Shown here: positions 6,576 to 11,312 of the stretch, one piece after another
Position numbering within the stretch: the stretch's first letter is position 1
Layout: each line of letters starts with the position of its first letter
Notes under the pieces: generated by a model
Seen by the model: the letters and a program-made list of their open reading frames with translations, nothing else
Databases searched by the model: none
Told to the model about the DNA's origin: nothing
Program-made: the position numbers and the translations under genes
Source: Spirochaetales bacterium
Lineage (GTDB): Bacteria > Spirochaetota > Spirochaetia > Sphaerochaetales > Sphaerochaetaceae
NCBI GenBank assembly: GCA_012519125.1
Contig: JAAYQY010000245.1
Location: forward strand, 1-11,312
Direction of reading: 5' to 3'
Length of the DNA: 11,312 nucleotides

Positions 6576-7595
6576 ATGCGCATCGCCATCTACGGAGCGG
6601 GTTCTTTGGGAACAGTACTGGGAGCCTATCTTGCAAAGTCCGGTATTGAAGTCGACTTGTACAGTCGCAATGAGAAGCATATCCAAGCCCTGAGGAAAGA
6701 TGGGGCAACGGTAGTAGGAAAAGTGCAGTTGAAGCAACACGTGCACGCTTTCCTACCTTCTGGGATGCACGGCCTGTATGACTGCATTTTTCTTCTTACC
6801 AAACAGCTGGAGAACCGGAATGTTGCCTCTTTCCTCAAACCATTTCTTGCAGAGGATGGCATGTTGTGCACCATGCAAAATGGTCTTCCCGAACCTTTGC
6901 TGATGGAGATCCTGGGCAAAGACAGGGTCTGTGGCTGTGCTGTGGGCTGGGGAGCAACCCTCCTGGGTCCTGGGGTTGCTGAACTTACCAGCGAACCCGA
7001 CACTCTCTGTTTCAGCCTAGGCCTACCTTTTCCAGGCAGGGAGGAACGATTGGGTGAGATCGCAGCAATTCTTGGGCACATGGGTCCGGTAACCATCGAA
7101 CAGAACTTCATCGGAGCCCGCTACTCCAAGCTGTTGATCAACGCAGCCTTCAGCGGTACTGCTACTGCATTGGGAGCCACCTTCGGTAGGGTTGCACAGG
7201 ACAAACAGGCCAGACGCATCGCTCAGCTGGTGATGAAAGAGTGCCTCGATACCGCTAGAGCAGGGGGGATCAAGATGGAGCCCGTCCAAGGCAAGGATAT
7301 CGCCAAGCTTTTCGACTATCACTCCCCGTTCAAGCGCATGATAAGCTTCGCGCTCATTCCCGTGGCCATGAAGAAGCATGCCTCACTCAAGCCGAGCATG
7401 TTGCAGGATATCGAGAAGGGAAAACCATGCGAGGTGGATGCCATCAATGGGGTCTTGGATGAACAAGCACAGAAGGTAGGCGTAGCCACGCCGGCAAATA
7501 CAATGGTGCTGGAGGTGATCCACCGCATTGAGAAGGGCGAATTGAGAGCAGATTGGGGAAATCTTGGGCTCTTTTCCTCCCTCATTGCAAAATAA
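6576..7595 (+). CDS. 2-dehydropantoate 2-reductase family protein (PanE/ApbA-like)
   Basis: This 339-residue NAD(P)H-dependent oxidoreductase belongs to the ketopantoate reductase fold. The true PanE reaction reduces ketopantoate to pantoate for coenzyme A synthesis. The N-terminal Rossmann domain starts IAIYGAGSLGTVLGAYLA, with the dinucleotide loop GAGSLG at 7-12. LLTKQ at 73-77 and MQNGL at 100-104 match the family's K and N-G positions. The helical C-terminal domain has RYSKLLINA with K185, the likely catalytic lysine, and CEVDAINGVLDEQAQKVGVATPAN, where E286 matches the substrate-binding Glu and N291-G292 the family signature. It is about 35 residues longer than E. coli PanE. AGGAG lies just upstream of the ATG. 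Many paralogues act on other 2-oxo acids and the neighbours give no pantothenate context, so I give no symbol. It appears to be a single-gene unit. Confidence 0.8.
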   Translation: MRIAIYGAGSLGTVLGAYLAKSGIEVDLYSRNEKHIQALRKDGATVVGKVQLKQHVHAFLPSGMHGLYDCIFLLTKQLENRNVASFLKPFLAEDGMLCTMQNGLPEPLLMEILGKDRVCGCAVGWGATLLGPGVAELTSEPDTLCFSLGLPFPGREERLGEIAAILGHMGPVTIEQNFIGARYSKLLINAAFSGTATALGATFGRVAQDKQARRIAQLVMKECLDTARAGGIKMEPVQGKDIAKLFDYHSPFKRMISFALIPVAMKKHASLKPSMLQDIEKGKPCEVDAINGVLDEQAQKVGVATPANTMVLEVIHRIEKGELRADWGNLGLFSSLIAK

Positions 7596-7617
7596 GTTGG
7601 GTTTTGTACCCAGTGCA

Positions 7618-7646
7618 TTGACTATTTGTGGAATTCCACCTACGCT
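7618..7646 (+). promoter_or_regulatory. Possible promoter with internal 12-bp palindrome, upstream of the RRM gene
   Basis: TTGACT (7618-7623) and TACGCT (7641-7646) are 17 bases apart. The -35 box is good and the -10 box poor. A perfect palindrome, GTGGAATTCCAC (7628-7639), occupies the spacer, a place where a bound regulator could block or aid polymerase. If used, it gives a leader of about 150 nt, which includes a small hairpin (CTAAG at 7645-7649 with CTTAG at 7654-7658). Confidence 0.35.
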
Positions 7647-7805
7647 AAGGGAGCTTAGACTTTGTGTTCCTTTTTGTTCCCGATCCTATCTTTGTAGCCA
7701 TGCTGCTGTTGTTCCATGCACTTCTGACGGGTAATCGATCGAAACTGTACCAAACTCCTAAGACACCCACAGAAAGCAGGCACAGACCTGCGCAAGGAAT
7801 TTATC

Positions 7806-8093
7806 ATGGCAAAAAAAATCTATGTTGGAAACATGAGCTATCAGACCACCGAGGAAGCCCTCTACTCTCTCTTCGCACAGTATGGCGAAGTAATGAGCGC
7901 AAGGATCATTTTCGATCGCGACACCAATCGTCCCAAGGGCTTTGCCTTTGTTGAGATGCAGGATGACAGCGCAGCAGTAGCTGCTATCAGCCAGCTCGAC
8001 GGCCAGGAACTCGACGGAAGAAACCTCAGAGTCAACGAAGCTATCGCAAAAGAAAGAACCGAACGCAGACCTTCCTACAACAACAGGTATTAA
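7806..8093 (+). CDS. Small single-RRM RNA-binding protein
   Basis: The 95-residue protein consists almost entirely of one RNA recognition motif. RNP2 is IYVGNMSY at 5-12 and RNP1 is KGFAFVEM near residues 44-51, with aromatic residues at the RNA-stacking positions. The b1-a1-b2-b3-a2-b4 order is readable, ending LDGRNLRVNEA. A short basic, Asn- and Tyr-containing tail (RTERRPSYNNRY) follows. Such stand-alone RRM proteins in cyanobacteria and other bacteria are often cold- or stress-induced and act in RNA handling. The role here is inferred from the family. AAGGAA lies upstream of the ATG. The long leader and private terminator suggest a well-expressed single-gene transcript. Confidence 0.9.
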   Translation: MAKKIYVGNMSYQTTEEALYSLFAQYGEVMSARIIFDRDTNRPKGFAFVEMQDDSAAVAAISQLDGQELDGRNLRVNEAIAKERTERRPSYNNRY

Positions 8094-8115
8094 TCACCGA
8101 CAACACAGCAGCAAG

Positions 8116-8140
8116 GGAGCCCGGAAGGGCTCCTTTTTTT
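8116..8140 (+). terminator. Intrinsic terminator of the RRM gene
   Basis: GGAGCCC (8116-8122) and GGGCTCC (8127-8133) form a perfect 7-bp GC-rich stem with a GGAA loop (a GNRA tetraloop), followed directly by seven T. It is a textbook Rho-independent terminator about 20 bases after the stop codon. Confidence 0.95.
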
Positions 8141-8200
8141 GCGTCTGCAATTATCCTGAATCAAGACAGTCTGGCTTATGCTCTCTCTAATTGAATCCTA

Positions 8201-8236
8201 TTGTTATCTCCACTAAGTATGATATAATCATACTTA
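8201..8236 (+). promoter_or_regulatory. abiE promoter with 23-bp operator dyad over the -10 box
   Basis: TTGTTA (8201-8206) and a perfect TATAAT (8223-8228) are 16 bases apart, with GGAGG (8239-8243) following. The -10 box lies inside a perfect inverted repeat: TAAGTATGAT (8214-8223), ATA, ATCATACTTA (8227-8236). AbiEi antitoxins are known to repress their own operon by binding 23-bp inverted repeats at the promoter, and this dyad is exactly 23 bp and would exclude polymerase when bound. No second copy of the dyad was seen nearby. Confidence 0.7.
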
Positions 8237-8248
8237 TCGGAGGTAACA

Positions 8249-8836
8249 ATGCTTAAGACTCGTGATATAGTCATGTATGAATTGAGAGACTATGCCTCTC
8301 CAAAAGCAAAGCTTACCCAGATGCTGAAGAAAGGGGAACTCCTGCAAATTTGCCGTGGAGTATACAGCACATCCCATGATGACCCCAAATTTCCCGTAGC
8401 TTCCATGCTATACAGCCCCAGCTATATCTCCTTTGAAACAGCATTGGCATATTACCAAATGATACCGGAACATGCGTTTGCCATAATGAGTGCTGGTTTC
8501 CGGCTGAATAAGGAAAAGTATTATGACACGCCCTTCGGCCGGTACAGTTTTCACTATATACCGGAGACTGTCTTTCCTTGGGCTTTGAGCCCAGAGCAAG
8601 AACTTGGGTATGGCTTTCGACTTGCCACCAAGGAAAAGGCTCTCTGCGATACTCTGTACAAGATCAGGGGAGTTTCGAGCAGAAAAGCAATAAGCGATTT
8701 GTTGTTTGAAGATCTGAGAATGGATAGCTCGGAGCTTCTTGCACTGGAATGGTCCACCATCAAAGAGCTTGTCCCACTCTATCACAGCACTACGCTCAAC
8801 ACCTTGCTTCGCTGGAAGGAGAAAGAAGACAGATGA
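8249..8836 (+). CDS. AbiEi-family antitoxin, type IV toxin-antitoxin system
   Basis: The 195-residue protein has the AbiEi layout. An N-terminal winged-helix DNA-binding part (about 1-45) contains KAKLTQMLKKGELLQICRG and a wing ending in GVYS. An AbiEi-type C-terminal region follows, with SPSYISFETALAYYQMIPE at 56-74 and LATKEKALCDTLYKI at 125-139, a block typical of the family. In known AbiE systems this protein both autorepresses the operon and counters the toxin without stable binding to it (type IV). GGAGG five bases before the ATG supports the start. The stop codon overlaps the toxin start (ATGA), so the pair is translationally coupled. The two genes look more AT-rich than the xdh operon, consistent with horizontal acquisition. 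Confidence 0.8.
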   Translation: MLKTRDIVMYELRDYASPKAKLTQMLKKGELLQICRGVYSTSHDDPKFPVASMLYSPSYISFETALAYYQMIPEHAFAIMSAGFRLNKEKYYDTPFGRYSFHYIPETVFPWALSPEQELGYGFRLATKEKALCDTLYKIRGVSSRKAISDLLFEDLRMDSSELLALEWSTIKELVPLYHSTTLNTLLRWKEKEDR

Positions 8837-9702
8837 ATCAAGAAATAAACAAGATGCTCAGCGCATACGCCTTGGGTACCCACATCAGTGCAATACATGC
8901 CCTCAAGGAAATAATCCAAGCATTGACACTTCACACCCTTTCAAAAACAGATTTCTTTTCCCATGCAGCTTTTTATGGGGATACTGCTCTCAGGATTTTC
9001 CATGGCTTGGATCGTTTTTCTGAGGATATGGATTTTTCCTTGAAAACAAAGGATGAAAATTTCAATTTGGAAACATATCTCCCTGCCATCGAACAAGGAT
9101 TGAATTCCTATGGCTTGGAAATGAGTGTGCTATCCAAGAAAAAGCAGCACAGTTCAAATGTCCAGTCAGCATTCCTCAAGGCCAATACGGTTATTCACTT
9201 GGTCAAGATTACTGCAATGACACCCCCGTTATCAGGAATTCCAAATAATGCATTGATAAAGATCAAAATTGAAGTTGATACAAATCCCCCTGGGGGTGCT
9301 GAGTATGAACGAAAATTCCAGCTTCTTCCACAACCCTATTCGGTCTTGGTATATGACAGGCCATCCCTGTTTGCGGGGAAACTCCATGCTTTACTTTGCA
9401 GGAATTGGAAACAACGTGAGAAAGGACGGGATTTTTATGACTATGTCTGGTACCTGACAGAAGGAGTTCCTGTCAACATCCATCATCTTGAGCAGAGAAT
9501 GCGACAATCAGGGCATTGGTACATGGAAGTTCCGCTTACCTTGGAAGTGGTTAAGGAAAAGCTTCTCAATCGTTTTGAATCGCTTGAATTCCAAGCAGTA
9601 AAACAGGATGTGACCCCATTCATTCCCAATCCCTCGGTCTTGGATATCTGGGACAAGGAGTTCTTCTCTGCAATCACCAGAGATCAATTGAAAGGGAATT
9701 AG
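8833..9702 (+). CDS. AbiEii-family nucleotidyltransferase toxin
   Basis: The 289-residue toxin subunit of an AbiE system belongs to the polymerase-beta-type nucleotidyltransferase fold. Characterised relatives arrest growth by adding nucleotides to RNA such as tRNA acceptor ends; phage defence by abortive infection is the classic phenotype. The signature is AFYGDTALRIFHGLDRFSEDMDFSL, with metal-binding D65 and D67. KIKIEVDTNP at 143-152 supplies the later acidic strand, GKLHALLCR the Lys/Arg positions (K183, R190), and KGRDFYDYVWYL at 197-208 the last conserved motif. Position 50, normally Gly or Ser in the hG[GS] loop, is Asp. I chose the ATG at 8833 rather than the in-frame ATG 84 bases upstream: it overlaps the antitoxin stop as ATGA, AAGGAG lies upstream, and the 28 extra residues look unlike the family. 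Confidence 0.85.
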   Translation: MNQEINKMLSAYALGTHISAIHALKEIIQALTLHTLSKTDFFSHAAFYGDTALRIFHGLDRFSEDMDFSLKTKDENFNLETYLPAIEQGLNSYGLEMSVLSKKKQHSSNVQSAFLKANTVIHLVKITAMTPPLSGIPNNALIKIKIEVDTNPPGGAEYERKFQLLPQPYSVLVYDRPSLFAGKLHALLCRNWKQREKGRDFYDYVWYLTEGVPVNIHHLEQRMRQSGHWYMEVPLTLEVVKEKLLNRFESLEFQAVKQDVTPFIPNPSVLDIWDKEFFSAITRDQLKGN

Positions 9703-9743
9703 GCCATTTCCAACATATGACTGAAAGCCAGGAAGTGTTTTTT

Positions 9744-9781
9744 GCTCTGCAATATGATGGGAGCAGCGCACTTTGCAGAGC
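9744..9781. repeat. 9-bp inverted repeat in the convergent intergenic gap
   Basis: GCTCTGCAA (9744-9752) and TTGCAGAGC (9773-9781) are perfect complements around a 20-base loop. On the plus strand a T-rich stretch (TTCATTCATTTT) follows. It lies about 40 bases past the toxin stop and before the end of the convergent helicase gene, so it may end the abiE transcript. The large loop makes it a weak terminator candidate. Confidence 0.4.
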
Positions 9782-9806
9782 TTCATTCATTTTGGCAAAC
9801 GCTTCC

Positions 9807-11312
9807 TCAAATCCCTGTCAGATACCGATACAAACTCTCCTCAACCCGTTTCTGCATCCTGAACCACATGGCAACAATAGGTCTCTTACCCCGCGTACCT
9901 GTCAGCTTTTCACGCAACTCCTTCCTTATGAACGTCATATCGCCCATATAGTAGAAAGAAAGCCCCTCATCATCATGTTTCTTCACGAAGAGAGGAAGAC
10001 GCAAACCCAACTCCTGTTGCTTGTCCATGGCCTTCACTTCCGGAGAACTGAAGTCACGTCCATGCTTTGTCTCCCAAGCAAACTCTTCAGCTGAGAGAAA
10101 ACTATCCTTGTAGTTGATACCCGGGTCGATGGATGCCACATCCTTTTCCAATGTGACGAAGATTGGACAGACCTGCAACTCCTTGTTGTAGACATATCCC
10201 CCGATGTTCAAGGGAACCATATCCTTCTCCCAACCAAGCAGCAGCAAAGCTTCCGCTCTGCTATACTTGCCGTATAGATAGAGATCATGGCGAAGGAAGC
10301 TCTTCTGATCGCGCGCCTGGAATTGGAGTGAAGAGAATGCAAGCAGGTCTTCCAGATGCCTGCGATAAGCCTGCCCTTCTCTAAGCAATCCTCTGAAATC
10401 AGGATGCATTTCAAGCACTCTCTCATGTACTGACACATAGCTCAGGTTCCCATGATCGGCCTTGTCGCGGTCACGGAAGAAGCCGTTGGAGAGGATGCGA
10501 AGTGCTGATTTGAGATCCTGCTCATCAACTACATATGATGCATAGGTCTCATTGATAACATCTCGTACATCATCCAACGAGAAGAGACGATCACCCTCAG
10601 CGAGAAGCAACGAAAGGATGGTCATCTCATAGGGGCGCAACCCCTTGCTGAGTATCCTGCTCAGAAACAGGAGGCTCTGCATGTGCTGAGTGGAAAGTGA
10701 GGGCAAGGTCTTCTCCACTTTCTGGAGAAAATGGCGATAACTGCCGGCATACTCTACAAAAAGCAGGGCTGAGATGGCATCGGTATTGGCAAAATCCATC
10801 ATGGAGGGAACCCTTCCCACCCTGCCCTTCATCTTCAGGTACTCTTCCTTGAGAAAAGCCAGTTTGGTGAAATTGGCATTGTCGATGGAGGCAAAAATCT
10901 CTTGCCTCGCGACTCGTTCAAAGTCGATCGTGGACACGCCGGGAATGCCAAGGCTTCCACCACTGAGATAGCGTCGAAGTTCATCCTTCTCATACGTGTA
11001 GGCACCAAACAATGCGATCGGAATGAGAAAATTATTCTGATAGTTGCCGATGAAGTCGATGACCGTCACAAACTTCTTGCCCGCAAACTTCCTCAAGCCT
11101 CTTCCAAGCTGTTGGACAAAGACGATAGCAGACTGAGTTGGCCTGAGCATGATGATCTGGTTGAGGATGGGAATATCTATACCTTCGTTGAGAATATCAA
11201 CGGCAAGCACATACTGCAGGTGGTCGCTGCGATTGGAAGCCAATGCATCCAGGACCTTGGTCCGAGTCTGGTCATCATCCTGCCCACTCAGGGCGCGTGT
11301 CCTGTAACCCAA
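9807..11312 (-). CDS. DEAD/DEAH-type helicase with DUF3427-like C-terminus (partial, 5' end outside)
   Basis: About 501 codons of the 3' part of a larger gene are present; the frame is open to the window edge, so the start, ATP-binding motifs I-II and any N-terminal nuclease domain are not visible. Residues below count from the edge. Superfamily-II motif V is VDILNEGIDIP at 38-48 and motif VI QQLGRGLRK at 67-75 with the arginine finger region. VTVIDFIGNY at 83-91 is typical of the type-III-restriction/helicase group. The final part, YLYGKYSRAEALLLLGW near 345-361, FVTLEKD, YKDSF at 401-405 and FAWETK at 411-416, fits DUF3427, usually found behind a PLD-type nuclease plus helicase. Such proteins occur in defence and restriction settings. 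Role here is inferred. The gene converges on the AbiE operon with a gap of about 100 bases. Confidence 0.8.
   Translation of the reverse strand: MGYRTRALSGQDDDQTRTKVLDALASNRSDHLQYVLAVDILNEGIDIPILNQIIMLRPTQSAIVFVQQLGRGLRKFAGKKFVTVIDFIGNYQNNFLIPIALFGAYTYEKDELRRYLSGGSLGIPGVSTIDFERVARQEIFASIDNANFTKLAFLKEEYLKMKGRVGRVPSMMDFANTDAISALLFVEYAGSYRHFLQKVEKTLPSLSTQHMQSLLFLSRILSKGLRPYEMTILSLLLAEGDRLFSLDDVRDVINETYASYVVDEQDLKSALRILSNGFFRDRDKADHGNLSYVSVHERVLEMHPDFRGLLREGQAYRRHLEDLLAFSSLQFQARDQKSFLRHDLYLYGKYSRAEALLLLGWEKDMVPLNIGGYVYNKELQVCPIFVTLEKDVASIDPGINYKDSFLSAEEFAWETKHGRDFSSPEVKAMDKQQELGLRLPLFVKKHDDEGLSFYYMGDMTFIRKELREKLTGTRGKRPIVAMWFRMQKRVEESLYRYLTGI

Noticed and set aside
7598..7612. TGGGT/ACCCA hairpin after the PanE-like gene as a terminator
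   Set aside because: The stem is only five base pairs and no T-run follows, so terminator function is not supported.
8749..8832. Upstream in-frame start for the AbiEii toxin
   Set aside because: The 28 added residues overlap the antitoxin gene and look unlike the family; the ATGA overlap at 8833 is the usual arrangement.
9717..10094. 125-codon plus-strand open frame after the toxin gene
   Set aside because: Most of it is antisense to the helicase C-terminus, with no RBS or domain.
1..11312. CRISPR array, tRNA or rRNA genes
   Set aside because: No regularly spaced repeats and no recognisable tRNA or rRNA segments were seen on either strand.

Overview
The window looks like a bacterial chromosome of intermediate GC content. 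Its Shine-Dalgarno sequences are strong (AGGAGG-type), its hairpin-plus-T terminators are clear, and it encodes a small stand-alone RRM RNA-binding protein. The gene mix and protein style suggest a host-associated or anaerobic spirochaete such as a Sphaerochaeta relative. This is inference; no marker gene in the window settles it.

Bases 1-2198: a near-consensus outward-flank promoter (64-92, + strand), then a GC-rich IS1634-type (IS4-like DDE) insertion sequence of about 2.1 kb on the minus strand. It has short imperfect terminal repeats, its own promoter and RBS, and a good intrinsic terminator. Its right end abuts the first 33 codons of a minus-strand nucleotidyltransferase gene. The rest of that gene is not on the other side, so the insertion was accompanied by loss of DNA or a rearrangement.

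Bases 2298-2729: an AT-rich intergenic region with two dyads, a promoter, a perfect 14-bp palindrome at the predicted start of transcription, and a roughly 115-nt leader. The leader holds a hairpin followed by a T-run and a competing downstream pairing segment, so it may be a cis-acting attenuator.

Bases 2730-6460: xdhA-xdhB-xdhC, a three-subunit molybdenum hydroxylase of the E. coli XdhABC type. It comprises a Mo-pterin subunit, an FAD subunit and a two-[2Fe-2S] subunit, tightly coupled in one operon and closed by a strong terminator. Electrons from hydroxylation of a purine-type substrate would run from the Mo centre through the two FeS clusters to FAD. The Mo-subunit residue matching the substrate-contacting Glu of animal xanthine oxidase is Gln.

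Bases 6576-8140: a ketopantoate-reductase-family (PanE/ApbA) oxidoreductase, then a 95-aa RRM protein with a long leader and a textbook terminator.

Bases 8201-11312: a small accessory or defence block. A two-gene AbiE type IV toxin-antitoxin operon (ATGA overlap) has a 23-bp perfect dyad lying over its -10 box. It converges on the 3' part of a superfamily-II helicase with a C-terminal DUF3427-like region, which runs off the window. I found no CRISPR array, tRNA or rRNA.
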